Below are positions 1 through 8,093 of a stretch of 16,867 bases of DNA, one piece after another. This DNA comes from JBBTQZ01 sp964489135 (lineage in GTDB: Bacteria; Patescibacteriota; Minisyncoccia; Phycocordibacterales; WO2-35-19), in assembly GCA_964489135.1 (NCBI GenBank), contig CAZAXK010000010.1:1-16867 (forward strand), in the 5' to 3' direction. The notes under the pieces are model-generated. The model searched no databases. It was not told the DNA's origin and saw only the letters and a program-made list of their open reading frames with translations. The position numbers and the translations under genes were made by a program. Numbering within the stretch: position 1 is the stretch's first letter; every line of letters begins with the position of its first letter.

Positions 1-678
1 TCCAACCAAATCAAGTAGCCACTTTTCTTTACCCTGAGGAAGGTCGAAGGGTTGACCGTTTTTTGAAAACGTTCGTCTTTTTTTCAAAATTGCTTCTATG
101 AGTTTCCATGCAACACCAGTTCCGCAGAGTATTTGCTCGGGATATTTCGATGATTTTAATTTCGGGTTAATGATGGCGAACGCTTTAGGTAGTTCGTCGC
201 CGGGTTCGTGATGGTCAGTCACTATTGTTTTTATGCCAAGTTTTTTTGCGTGCTCGATCTCTTTGCAGTCGCGTATGCCACAGTCGACTGTGATGAGCAC
301 CTCTACTCCCTCCTCCCCTAACTCATTGATACCCTCCTGATTTAGACCGTAACCCTCCTCGTGTCGGTTGGGTATGTAGTTCACGAAATTGGTGTAGCCA
401 ATGAGTTTGAAAAAATCGTGCAGGAGTGCTCCACCGGGGATACCGTCTGCATCATAGTCGCTCCAGATGCCGATCTTTTGATTTTTCTCTATTGTTTTTA
501 GTATGAGCTCGACTGCTTTCTGCATATCTGGCAAAAGGAAAGGATCGTGTAAGTGGGACTCAAAATCAGGGTTAAGAAAATTTTCCTTTTCTGTGCTGGT
601 TTTTATATTGCGATTATGCAAAAGCTGTTCTACCAGATCGTCAGAAACTTTTGGCCTCACGGAATATTTTTTGGACAT
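1..678 (-). CDS. recJ: Single-stranded-DNA exonuclease RecJ, N-terminal part (runs off the window)
   Basis: This open frame has no stop from an ATG at 678 down to base 1, giving 226 residues. It shows the DHH-phosphoesterase motifs of RecJ: DYDADG at residues 74-79 (motif I), VDCG at 131-134 (motif II) and DHH at 155-157 (motif III), followed by ILCGTGVAWKL, which matches the RecJ consensus. The start of the protein (residues 20-50, ending DPFLLPDM) is the usual RecJ lead-in. Family role: processive 5'-3' degradation of single-stranded DNA in recombinational and mismatch repair, using Mn/Mg in the cytoplasm. The C-terminal DHHA1 and OB-fold parts lie outside the window. A -10-like TATCAT sits six bases before the ATG, and the gene is divergent from the HIT gene. 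Identification is secure; only completeness is unknown. Confidence 0.93.
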   Translation of the reverse strand, partial: MSKKYSVRPKVSDDLVEQLLHNRNIKTSTEKENFLNPDFESHLHDPFLLPDMQKAVELILKTIEKNQKIGIWSDYDADGIPGGALLHDFFKLIGYTNFVNYIPNRHEEGYGLNQEGINELGEEGVEVLITVDCGIRDCKEIEHAKKLGIKTIVTDHHEPGDELPKAFAIINPKLKSSKYPEQILCGTGVAWKLIEAILKKRRTFSKNGQPFDLPQGKEKWLLDLVG

Positions 679-684
679 AGGGGT

Positions 685-690
685 ATGATA
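685..690 (-). promoter_or_regulatory. -10-like element of recJ, leaderless spacing
   Basis: On the minus strand TATCAT is followed by six bases (ACCCCT) and then the recJ ATG. With the usual 6-7 base distance from -10 to +1, transcription would begin on the ATG itself. No good -35 is seen at 16-18 bases upstream. Confidence 0.5.
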
Positions 691-739
691 CCACTTGCGA
701 CGGATAAAATAATAGACGGCGAGAGGGGGTGAGTTATGA

Positions 740-745
740 TAAAAT
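740..745 (+). promoter_or_regulatory. -10-like element of the HIT gene, leaderless spacing
   Basis: TAAAAT is followed by six bases (AAACTC) and the ATG at 752. An overlapping alternative, TATGAT at 735-740, would give a leader of about five bases. No convincing -35 is seen. Confidence 0.5.
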
Positions 746-751
746 AAACTC

Positions 752-1120
752 ATGAATGACTGCATTTTTTGCAAAATAGTAAAAGGTGAAGTGCCGTCTT
801 ACAAAATATATGAAAATGATAGTTTTCTGGCATTTTTAGATATCAATCCGGAGTCTCCGGGTCACGCCCTTGTGATACCAAAAGATCATTATCGTTGGGT
901 CTGGGACGTGCCAAATATCGGAGAGTATTTCGAAATTGTTCAAAAGGTGGCTAAAGCCCAACAAAAAGCATTTGGTACGGACTGGATAATTTCAAAAATA
1001 GTGGGTGAAGAAGTCCCTCACGCTCATATTTGGGTTTTTCCCAACCGCGAAGTCCTTGGTGATAAGAGAGATTTTGAGCAAAACCAAAAGAAAATTGCCG
1101 AAGCTTTAAGTTCTGTTTAG
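752..1120 (+). CDS. HIT-family nucleotide hydrolase/transferase with a variant HIT triad
   Basis: The 122-residue protein has the short length and layout of Hint-type HIT proteins. CIFC (Cys4, Cys7) together with His46 and His90 matches the zinc site found in many HIT proteins, and ESPGHALVIPKDH (residues 34-46) is the conserved middle block. The HIT motif reads PHAHIWVFP: His90 and the nucleophilic His92 are present, but the third histidine position is Trp94. Family role: hydrolysis of nucleoside phosphoramidates or dinucleotides through a covalent nucleotidyl-histidine; the physiological substrate cannot be told from sequence. It is divergent from recJ, and its 3' end overlaps the end of pgk by 15 bases on the opposite strand. 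Confidence 0.88.
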   Translation: MNDCIFCKIVKGEVPSYKIYENDSFLAFLDINPESPGHALVIPKDHYRWVWDVPNIGEYFEIVQKVAKAQQKAFGTDWIISKIVGEEVPHAHIWVFPNREVLGDKRDFEQNQKKIAEALSSV

Positions 1121-2113
1121 TGCCTCAATCCCTGGCAAGGTTCGCTTGGCTAGAAAGTCGAGCATGGCTCCGCCAGCAAGCGAAACCCAACTGAATTTAT
1201 CTTTGATATTCAAGACATCGATCACTTCTTCGGTGTCGCCCCCACCCACGATCTTTTCTGCATTAGATAGAGCGATCATTAGGGCGAGAGTTTTTGTGCC
1301 CTTGTCGTAACCATCCTCGTATTTACCCAAGGGGCCGTTCCAGAGGATAAATCTAGCCGAATTTATTTTCCCCCTAAGCATCTCAAGGGTTTCTTCTCCA
1401 GCATCAAGCGCGTCTAGCTCACCAAGCGGGAAGATGATCTTTGGATTATCGCCAAGCTCTGTAGCTTTGGCTGGTTTGGCGAGTGCTCCACCAATAAAAA
1501 TATTATCAGCAACGCTTAGGAATTCTTTAACGAGCGGTATTTTCGTTTCTAGTTTGGCTCCGCCTAGGATAAAAAGAAAGGGATGCTCTGGGTTGAACGC
1601 TCTGGATAAATTTGTAACCTCTTTCATAAAATGAAAGCCGGCGAAACTCGGTAGGATTTTGGGTACGCTCACGATCGAAGCATGACTGCGATGTGAGGCC
1701 GAAAATGCTTCATTAACATAAATCTCTCCCAAGCTGGCCAAATCCTTTGCAAATTGTTCAGTATTCTCTTCCTCACCTTGCCATTTGCGAAGATTTTCTA
1801 CTAGGGCCACTCCCCCAACTTTTAGATTGGTAAGTCTGGCACGGCCTTCTTCAGAAAATGGGTCAGCAATGAACTCGACTGGCAGTATTTCTGCCAAGAG
1901 ATTTGCCAAATCCATCATTGACTCACCTTCTCGGCCAAAGTGAGAAATGACAACAACAATTCCTCCGCGACTTGAAATATAACGGATTGTTTCTAAGGTT
2001 ACATCGATGCGTGAAGTATCCAAAATCTTGTGTCTATCATGCGGTACATTCCAATCAGTCCTGACCACAACTTTCTTGCCTTCGAAATCTTGTATTTCCG
2101 ATACTAAGTGCAT
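1106..2113 (-). CDS. pgk: Phosphoglycerate kinase, short form
   Basis: The product transfers phosphate between 1,3-bisphosphoglycerate and ADP in glycolysis (cytoplasm). Recognised by VRTDWNVP near the N-terminus (family VRvDfNVP), SHFGRE (family HlGRP), ENLR, EAFSASHRSHAS, GGAKLETKI, WNGPLGKYE (nucleotide-binding Glu) and GGGDTEEVI, with a terminal AGGAMLDFLA...LPG in place of the usual GGGA. At 335 residues it is clearly shorter than the usual 390-400, with trimmed loops rather than a missing domain, since both the substrate- and nucleotide-domain motifs are present. It lies 15 bases downstream of tpiA on the same strand with no Shine-Dalgarno sequence between, so it is probably co-transcribed with tpiA. 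Confidence 0.95.
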   Translation of the reverse strand: MHLVSEIQDFEGKKVVVRTDWNVPHDRHKILDTSRIDVTLETIRYISSRGGIVVVISHFGREGESMMDLANLLAEILPVEFIADPFSEEGRARLTNLKVGGVALVENLRKWQGEEENTEQFAKDLASLGEIYVNEAFSASHRSHASIVSVPKILPSFAGFHFMKEVTNLSRAFNPEHPFLFILGGAKLETKIPLVKEFLSVADNIFIGGALAKPAKATELGDNPKIIFPLGELDALDAGEETLEMLRGKINSARFILWNGPLGKYEDGYDKGTKTLALMIALSNAEKIVGGGDTEEVIDVLNIKDKFSWVSLAGGAMLDFLAKRTLPGIEALNRT

Positions 2114-2128
2114 GATGGGTGGTGTGGG

Positions 2129-2911
2129 TTATTTTATATCTCCAACTTTCAAAATCTCAGCAAATTCTGAGGCAGAGAGCGAGGCATGGCCTACAAGGAA
2201 TCCTCTTACTTCACCGTACCGCACGATCGCCTCTGCATTTTCTTTCTCTACCGAACCGCCATAAAGAACTTGAGCACTCTGGCCTATATCACGGCCATAT
2301 ATCTCACCAATTGATTTTTTTATAAAAAGACTCATTTCGTGGATATCTGTTGGGCTCATCGACTCCTTATAAGATTTGCCGATAGCCCAGAGCGGTTCAT
2401 AGGCAATTATGACTCCGACCAAATCCTTTTTCTGTACATCGGCCAATCCCGATCTAAGTTGTTCTTTGATAAATGATAAGTAGGACGCATCCTTATCGCG
2501 TTCCCTTTCACCCACACAGAGTATGGGTAAGAGGCCAGAGTCGAAACTCAAGAGCATTTTCTGGTTAATGACTTTGTCTGTTTCTGCTAGGCCGAAGAGC
2601 GTACTTCTTCTTTCGGAATGGCCGACTATTACATACTTTGCGCCCACATTTTTTGCCATTTCGGCGCTTATCTCTCCGGTAAAGGCCCCTTTTCTTTCGC
2701 TGAATATATTTTGTGCGCCAAAACTCAGATTTTTTGGTCCGCTAAGTTTGGCGAGATTTTCTAGAAATACTGCCGGTGGGCAGATCACGACATCCGTATT
2801 TTTGAGCAAAGCAACAGATTTTCTGGTGGAATAAAAGAGCTTTTTGGCTTCAGCAGGTGAAGTGGGAGACATCTTCCAATTGGCCACAATCAAATTACGC
2901 TTCTTTTGCAT
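2129..2911 (-). CDS. tpiA: Triosephosphate isomerase
   Basis: The 260-residue protein interconverts dihydroxyacetone phosphate and glyceraldehyde 3-phosphate. Catalytic residues are visible in their standard motifs: Lys in ANWKM near the N-terminus, His in IVGHSERR, and Glu in AYEPLWAIG, with the phosphate-gripping loop following; YGGSV near the C-terminus binds phosphate. Length is normal. It is the first gene of a tpiA-pgk pair. A TTGTAA-17-TACCAT promoter ends six bases before the ATG at 2911, so this pair has its own start even though the upstream pilus genes run in the same direction only 46 bases away and no terminator is visible in the gap. Confidence 0.96.
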   Translation of the reverse strand: MQKKRNLIVANWKMSPTSPAEAKKLFYSTRKSVALLKNTDVVICPPAVFLENLAKLSGPKNLSFGAQNIFSERKGAFTGEISAEMAKNVGAKYVIVGHSERRSTLFGLAETDKVINQKMLLSFDSGLLPILCVGERERDKDASYLSFIKEQLRSGLADVQKKDLVGVIIAYEPLWAIGKSYKESMSPTDIHEMSLFIKKSIGEIYGRDIGQSAQVLYGGSVEKENAEAIVRYGEVRGFLVGHASLSASEFAEILKVGDIK

Positions 2912-2917
2912 AGGTTT

Positions 2918-2946
2918 ATGGTAGCGTAATAATTTTGAATTTACAA
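2918..2946 (-). promoter_or_regulatory. Promoter of tpiA-pgk, leaderless spacing
   Basis: On the minus strand -35 TTGTAA (2941-2946), a 17-base spacer and -10 TACCAT (2918-2923) are followed by six bases and the tpiA ATG. Both boxes match 4 of 6 consensus positions. Confidence 0.55.
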
Positions 2947-2957
2947 TTCGATCAAAT

Positions 2958-4424
2958 TCAAATTTCTTGCCAAGAGAGAATTTCGTATTGGTCAGAAGTT
3001 AGAGGGAAGCTTGGTGGTGGGCCATAAAGCAAGTTTGCGTCGTAATTTATGTTTCTGGTGCAATAACCACCTCCTATGTTGCCAATGCCGTTACCGCAAT
3101 TATAGGTACTGCCAGTGTAGGCAAACCCATAGCGGTCATAGGTGGCGATCATGCCATAAAGCGTTATCGATGAACGTACATAATTGACCCCGCAGGCCGA
3201 AGCGTAGTAGTACCTCCCTACCCTCCCGTTTTGGGCGACCAAGGCTCCATCTATCTGTAAGTTGTTGGCCGAATAAAGGCCGATGTTGATATTGCCTTGC
3301 GATATCAAGGCCAAAACATCCGAGCCATCGTAGTCGGTGTATCGGAGATTGTTATTGATCGTGATGCTTGGTCGGTTTTGGGGGTTGTCGGGGAATCTTC
3401 CGGCTGCCACAGTTGCTCGGCTATTGTTTATTTGCCCCTCTACCCAGACGTTGTCTTCGACAAAGATCAGTCCGTTTGCCGGTACGGTGTAATTACCGAT
3501 GAAAGTTTTTCCGTTTATGCTCCATGTGCCCCAACCGCTCTGACTTTGCGAATTTGTACAGGATCCCCCAGGGTTTACTTGAGAGTTTACTCTATATAAA
3601 TCAAAGGTGTTGTTGGTTTGAAAGATGATCTGATATCCTTGGCGACCGGATTGAGCAAAATATCTGCCTTCGGTTTGGGCACTAGCCTTCATGGACGAAA
3701 GGTCGTTGGTTAATCCTTGGAAATCTATTTGGGGTACTGGGAACTGTCGCCCTACCTCAAAAACGTCTGGGCGACTGGGTACTGAAGCGGGTGGTCGCGG
3801 GTCACTTGGGCTAAGACAGGTATGTACTCCGAAGGAGCTATTGTTGTTGCAATCATCCGAGTCTGGATCATTGTAGGAAGGAACAGCGCTCGTCACAATG
3901 TTGTGGGTGAGGCCATCAAATCGGATGCCGGAGTTGGAGTGAATGGGGCCGAACACTTCAGTACCTTCTCCGAAGCGCATCACACTATTCGCGGCGACTG
4001 CGTACTTGGCAAGTGAAGGTATCGCCATCTCTACTCTGATGGTCCGCTCTACACTGGAGCCAGTAGGTCTGCCAGTTGATTCAATGGATACTTTAGTTGA
4101 TCCCATCGGTGGAGGCGTGATGCTTAATTCAAATTCACCAATGACATTACCATCTTTGTCCAAAACTGAGTGAAGGTAGGGCCCAACGTTCCCTGTACCG
4201 TCTTTGTAATCAGTGGGAGCGTGCGCGAGGTGCCACCTATAGTAGTCTATTCCTGACTCGGCAAAATAAACGGCCTTCTCTCTTACAAGCATCTCTCGAT
4301 TGGCTTGTATGGTTATTTTGGTCCAATTCATGATTCCGCCTGTGATAAGAATAGCTATAGCAGAAAAAATCATTATCGGTATGAGAAGCTGGCCACGCTG
4401 GTTTTGGAATATATTTATTCGCAT
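2958..4424 (-). CDS. PilX-like prepilin with a large cysteine-containing C-terminal domain
   Basis: The 488-residue protein begins with a type III prepilin-type leader, QRG followed by QLLIPIMIFSAIAILITGG, a hydrophobic helix of about 20 residues that would be cut after Gly11 and anchored in the membrane or built into the pilus. The usual Glu at mature position 5 is Pro here, as is tolerated in some minor subunits. Residues about 50-60 (AVYFAESGIDYYR) match the PilX N-terminal pattern. The rest is Asn/Gly/Ser-rich, probably beta-structured, and has six cysteines, all downstream of the anchor, which could form disulfides outside the cell. It is the last gene of the pilus block; its ATG lies one base after the stop of the preceding gene, implying coupled translation. 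The prepilin-like role is well supported, the exact PilX assignment less so. Confidence 0.75.
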   Translation of the reverse strand: MRINIFQNQRGQLLIPIMIFSAIAILITGGIMNWTKITIQANREMLVREKAVYFAESGIDYYRWHLAHAPTDYKDGTGNVGPYLHSVLDKDGNVIGEFELSITPPPMGSTKVSIESTGRPTGSSVERTIRVEMAIPSLAKYAVAANSVMRFGEGTEVFGPIHSNSGIRFDGLTHNIVTSAVPSYNDPDSDDCNNNSSFGVHTCLSPSDPRPPASVPSRPDVFEVGRQFPVPQIDFQGLTNDLSSMKASAQTEGRYFAQSGRQGYQIIFQTNNTFDLYRVNSQVNPGGSCTNSQSQSGWGTWSINGKTFIGNYTVPANGLIFVEDNVWVEGQINNSRATVAAGRFPDNPQNRPSITINNNLRYTDYDGSDVLALISQGNINIGLYSANNLQIDGALVAQNGRVGRYYYASACGVNYVRSSITLYGMIATYDRYGFAYTGSTYNCGNGIGNIGGGYCTRNINYDANLLYGPPPSFPLTSDQYEILSWQEI

Positions 4425-4425
4425 T

Positions 4426-5037
4426 TTATAAATTGTCTTTGAGGTTTCTAAGTGTGACTTGGCTCGTGACGTTTATTATCCCGCCTTCTTTGTTTGGATC
4501 GCTGTCCAGTATTAAATTTATTTTTATCAGTCTAACGCTGGTTGCTTGGACCGGTTCCGGCAATGAGGATGAGGTGCCGTTATAGCTCTGGTCGAAATAT
4601 TCAAAGATGGCGGTGTTGCCGTTTACTACCCCTCTGATTATTGGGGTGATATTCTCGTTCGCTGGGTTGTAAGTAAGCGGATTGCCAGATGGAACGATTA
4701 CTCCCCTTCTCACTTCATTGCCTTGCAAGAAGTATCTAATACGTTCTTTTATTCCATCAGCATTTGCGTCAGTAAAGAAAATCAAACTGGACGTCGCTGT
4801 TTGGTTGAGAGGATAAGAACCGACACTTGAGGGAGAAACGCTTCTAAGCTCTTTGATCATTGTTTTGATCACTCTCCTGCCTTCTGACTGGGCGGTGAGA
4901 TTTGAACCCGCTGTTGAATTGAAGTTGAATATTTCTGCTCCGAAATTCCAAACCGCGATCGATATTACAGAAAAAATAGCGACCACTACGACCATCTCGA
5001 CCAACCCGACACCCTTGTTTGTTATTGAGTATCTCAT
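4426..5037 (-). CDS. Minor prepilin (PilW/GspJ-like)
   Basis: The 203-residue protein carries a classic prepilin leader: NKG followed by VGLVEMVVVVAIFSVISIAVW, with Gly at -1 and Glu at +5, then a hydrophobic helix and a soluble C-terminal domain without cysteines. The segment SEGRRVIKTMIKELRSVSPS resembles PilW/GspJ-type subunits. Likely role: a minor subunit that primes or caps a type IV pilus; PilW is the nearest guess rather than a firm assignment. Its ATG lies one base past the stop of the giant prepilin gene, and the next gene starts one base past its own stop, so the three prepilin genes form a tightly coupled string. Confidence 0.8.
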   Translation of the reverse strand: MRYSITNKGVGLVEMVVVVAIFSVISIAVWNFGAEIFNFNSTAGSNLTAQSEGRRVIKTMIKELRSVSPSSVGSYPLNQTATSSLIFFTDANADGIKERIRYFLQGNEVRRGVIVPSGNPLTYNPANENITPIIRGVVNGNTAIFEYFDQSYNGTSSSLPEPVQATSVRLIKINLILDSDPNKEGGIINVTSQVTLRNLKDNL

Positions 5038-5038
5038 T

Positions 5039-6841
5039 TTATTCGGGCAGCATATTAGTTTCTATGCTTTGCCAATCATCGTTGGTGATTATGTTCACAT
5101 CGTATTCTTGGGTCTGATAACCTGTTTTCTCTAGCAGTAAACGATGGTTACCCGATGACAAACCGGGGAAAAGAGACTGGCCAGGAGGGATGCAGTCAGA
5201 CGTATAGGTAACAGCGACGTTTGCAACATTGGGAGTTTTGTTTGAAGCGGTTGTTCTTAGAAATATTTTGTATCGGAAATATCGGCCCCCGTTGTGAACT
5301 GGGCTTACGTTGTTGTTGCCAATGGTGTAATAAGTTGAGGCGGTGCCGTCCGGTCCGAAGTACTCCCAAGTGGTTGTAGCTGTGTTATCAGGAGAAGTGG
5401 CGAGCTGAAGTCGAACACTGTCTGAACCGGTTTGGGGTGGTTGGTCTGTCGGTGACCATAAGATATTTGAGAAGTTTGAAGATGTGCCAGTATCAAAAAC
5501 CGATGAGATCAAGAAGCCCGAACCGACATAGTTGCCTAATACTTTCTTCAATTTCAATTCTCCATTGGGAGAGGATGTTTCTATGTTGCCGTCATCGGAG
5601 TAATACATGGTGTCATTGGTATAAGTGCTTTGGCCAGCGCCTCCTGACCAATCGGTTTGTTCCATGTATCCTCGGCCGGTTACTTTTTCGGCAGTGAAGA
5701 CGCCTTGAGTTAGGGTGAGGTGGACACCAGAGAGAGGCAAGCCGGTCGCGCTATCCTTTGCGGTCACGAGTAGGTTATTAGGTATTCCCTCACCGAAAAT
5801 CATATCAACATTTTGGACTGAATCCGGTAGTACCGAAAAAGGCGAGGCGGGGTTTATACCGATGAGGTTGCCTACTCCTCCTGGAGTTAGGGTGAAGGTG
5901 TCCCATTCGATATTGGACAAGCTCTTAATGCCGGCCGAATCAGTAGAGAAGCTTCCGCTATACTTCACAATATTTGGATTGGTACCGATGAGTTTTGCAC
6001 CGGAAATATTGAATGATACGTTTGGAACGATGGCGCATTGCAAGTCTCGGGAGCGGACATTTATAACACTCACCTTGTCGATAATGAAAGAAATCTGAGT
6101 AACTTGTTGCAACACTACAGTGGCGTCGGGTTTGACTGGGTTGGGGTTACTGATCGAGGGAGCATAGGTACGGTCGGTGGTATAACCACTTTTGGTTACG
6201 ATTATGCGATAAGCGTTGACACCTGGTGGGGCGTCGACTATTTGCAGACCGCCGTTATTGTCGGTGGTCTCTAATATATAAATACCAGCACTGCTATTGG
6301 TTATTTCTACTCTGGCTTGAGGTACTGGGTTGCCGTTCGCGTCGAAAACTCTAATGAAAAGTGCACCGTTATTCGAGGCGGTCTCCAGATTTTTCGGTGC
6401 AAAATATGATGAAGCCTTCATCTCGGAGAAATTTCTGCAAGCACTACAATTTAGTGCGATCTCTACCAATTTATAGTCGGCTGGTGACAAATCATTTGGG
6501 CTACCACCGAGTGTGCCGTCAAAAGGGTTGTCGATATTTCTTACCGTTCTCGTTACACTGAATGTTCGTCCGTCTCGAACAATGGTCGAAGTTGCTGGTA
6601 GTACACCCGTGGGGATACCCTGTATCAAGCCAATGCTCACATACGGTATGTTGCGGACAATTTCAAACTGCTCGTTTAGGAGGTCGATACCAATAACCTT
6701 GTCTCTTGAAGCCGATATTAATCTGTTTAGGTTTGCGTATCCACTGTAGACTGAGATTGCGATTATGGTGAATATTGTCGCGCTAAAAATCACTTCGACC
6801 AAAGAAAAGCCCCGACTGGTTTGTTTGTTATTGGATAGCAT
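5039..6841 (-). CDS. Giant prepilin-like protein with carboxypeptidase-regulatory-like beta domains
   Basis: I place the start at the ATG at 6841, 14 bases inside the end of pilC, which gives 600 residues beginning MLSNNKQTSRGFSLVEVIF. This is a textbook prepilin site: cut after Gly11, Phe at +1, Glu at +5, helix to about residue 33. Upstream in-frame starts add only basic, non-hydrophobic residues. After a pilin-like region (to about 150, with a CxxC at 132-135) comes a carboxypeptidase-regulatory-like Ig fold (about 158-225, ending in KSGY), a second beta region (250-350), and a third such fold starting at about 355-380. The third fold seems interrupted by a beta-rich module at about 390-549 and completed at 550-585 (LLLEKTGYQTQEY). 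Likely an exported pilus-tip or surface adhesin subunit; binding partner unknown. Confidence 0.8.
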   Translation of the reverse strand: MLSNNKQTSRGFSLVEVIFSATIFTIIAISVYSGYANLNRLISASRDKVIGIDLLNEQFEIVRNIPYVSIGLIQGIPTGVLPATSTIVRDGRTFSVTRTVRNIDNPFDGTLGGSPNDLSPADYKLVEIALNCSACRNFSEMKASSYFAPKNLETASNNGALFIRVFDANGNPVPQARVEITNSSAGIYILETTDNNGGLQIVDAPPGVNAYRIIVTKSGYTTDRTYAPSISNPNPVKPDATVVLQQVTQISFIIDKVSVINVRSRDLQCAIVPNVSFNISGAKLIGTNPNIVKYSGSFSTDSAGIKSLSNIEWDTFTLTPGGVGNLIGINPASPFSVLPDSVQNVDMIFGEGIPNNLLVTAKDSATGLPLSGVHLTLTQGVFTAEKVTGRGYMEQTDWSGGAGQSTYTNDTMYYSDDGNIETSSPNGELKLKKVLGNYVGSGFLISSVFDTGTSSNFSNILWSPTDQPPQTGSDSVRLQLATSPDNTATTTWEYFGPDGTASTYYTIGNNNVSPVHNGGRYFRYKIFLRTTASNKTPNVANVAVTYTSDCIPPGQSLFPGLSSGNHRLLLEKTGYQTQEYDVNIITNDDWQSIETNMLPE

Positions 6842-8036
6842 CGACGAGTGAGTAGGTCGGTAGAAGCATGGCGATCGCGAAGGCACCGACCGCAATACCG
6901 ATAAGTATCATGAGAAATGGCTCGATGATTGTAGAAAGATCTTTGGTCTTCTGGTCGAGCTCACTTTCATAGTAGGTGGCAACATTGTTCAGCATGTCAG
7001 TCATCTTGCCGGTCTCTTCGCCGACGGAGAGCATCTCGCCTACGAATATTGGGTATAATTTGTCAGACAAAGATGTTGAGAGTAGTTCCCCCACTTCTAC
7101 TCGTTTAGCAGATTCAGCGACAATTTCTTTAAAATAAGAATTTTGGATAACATTGCCGGTTATTCGTAGGGCTTCAACAATCTCTACACCTGAGGAGACC
7201 AAAGAAGAAAGTGTCCGCGTGGTCCTTGCCGCGTTCAATTCTTTGGACATATTCCCAAATATAGGCATGTGCAGAATCACCCAATCCGAAAGACGTCCTC
7301 CCCTACTTGTTTTCAAGAAGGTGATCGCGCCTACGACGAGCATGATTAGGCCAAGGAGAACAAGGATAATATTTTCTCTTAGAAAATCGCTAATTGCGAT
7401 TATTATTCGCGTCGGTAAAGGCAATTCTATGTTTAGACCTAAGAATGTTGCCGTAAGAGTCGGCACCATGTAGACCATGAGGACGATACCGATAACTACC
7501 ATAAGACAGATGATTACAGTCGGGTAGATCATCGCACCTTTAATTTTCTTGGTCAGAGCGTATGATTTTTCGAGTTGGGCCGCAATTGTTTTGAGGGAAT
7601 AAGAAAGTTTACCCGATTCTTCGCCAGCTGCGACCATGGAAATGAAGATGTTGGAGAAGATGTCGCTATGTTTCTCTAGGGCGTGTGACAAGGTTTCGCC
7701 TTGGTTTATGGAAGCGCTCACATCCTCTAGAACCGCAATGAAACGCTTATTCTTGGCCTGCTTTATCATAATAGACAGTGCGCGTGATACGGAAAGACCC
7801 GCCTCAGTCATGACGGCCAAGTTGTTGGCGAAGTTTATGAGGTCGGTGGATTTTATTTTGCGCGCAAATGAAAAGAACTTCAGCTTGCTCTTTTTGCCAT
7901 CTGTTTCTTCGGCGGAAACAATCGATTCTCCCATTTTCCGGACGTAAGCATAGAGTGCGCCTTTATCGGTGAATTCTTTGATAGTTTCAATCTCTTTACC
8001 TTCGCTATTTGTAGTTTTGTATTTATAGAGAGGCAT
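6828..8036 (-). CDS. pilC: Type IV pilus inner-membrane platform protein PilC (GspF family)
   Basis: At 402 residues it has the standard length and two GspF domains. The first (about 65-190) has NFANNLAVMTEAGLSVSRAL and AAGEESGKL; the second (about 265-390) has TRTLSSLVSSGVEIVEAL and SVGEETGKM. Three hydrophobic membrane segments follow the family pattern: two between the domains (about residues 170-195 and 220-240) and one at the C-terminus (about 370-395). Family role: transmits ATPase-driven motion to pilin subunits during pilus assembly. It lies 109 bases downstream of pilB with its own promoter-like sequence in the gap, and its last 14 bases overlap the giant prepilin start. No Shine-Dalgarno sequence precedes the ATG. 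Confidence 0.94.
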   Translation of the reverse strand: MPLYKYKTTNSEGKEIETIKEFTDKGALYAYVRKMGESIVSAEETDGKKSKLKFFSFARKIKSTDLINFANNLAVMTEAGLSVSRALSIMIKQAKNKRFIAVLEDVSASINQGETLSHALEKHSDIFSNIFISMVAAGEESGKLSYSLKTIAAQLEKSYALTKKIKGAMIYPTVIICLMVVIGIVLMVYMVPTLTATFLGLNIELPLPTRIIIAISDFLRENIILVLLGLIMLVVGAITFLKTSRGGRLSDWVILHMPIFGNMSKELNAARTTRTLSSLVSSGVEIVEALRITGNVIQNSYFKEIVAESAKRVEVGELLSTSLSDKLYPIFVGEMLSVGEETGKMTDMLNNVATYYESELDQKTKDLSTIIEPFLMILIGIAVGAFAIAMLLPTYSLVDAIQ

Positions 8037-8045
8037 GTGATGATA

Positions 8046-8080
8046 CGAAAATTAGGCGAAAGTTACGAAATAATAACGAA
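8046..8080. repeat. Four phased CGAA(A) repeats upstream of pilC
   Basis: CGAA occurs at 8046, 8057, 8066 and 8077, that is at spacings of 11, 9 and 11 bases, close to one helical turn each. On the minus (coding) strand these read TTCG in the untranslated leader between the pilC promoter and its ATG. The function is unknown. Confidence 0.45.
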
Positions 8081-8093
8081 AACTATTTATCAA

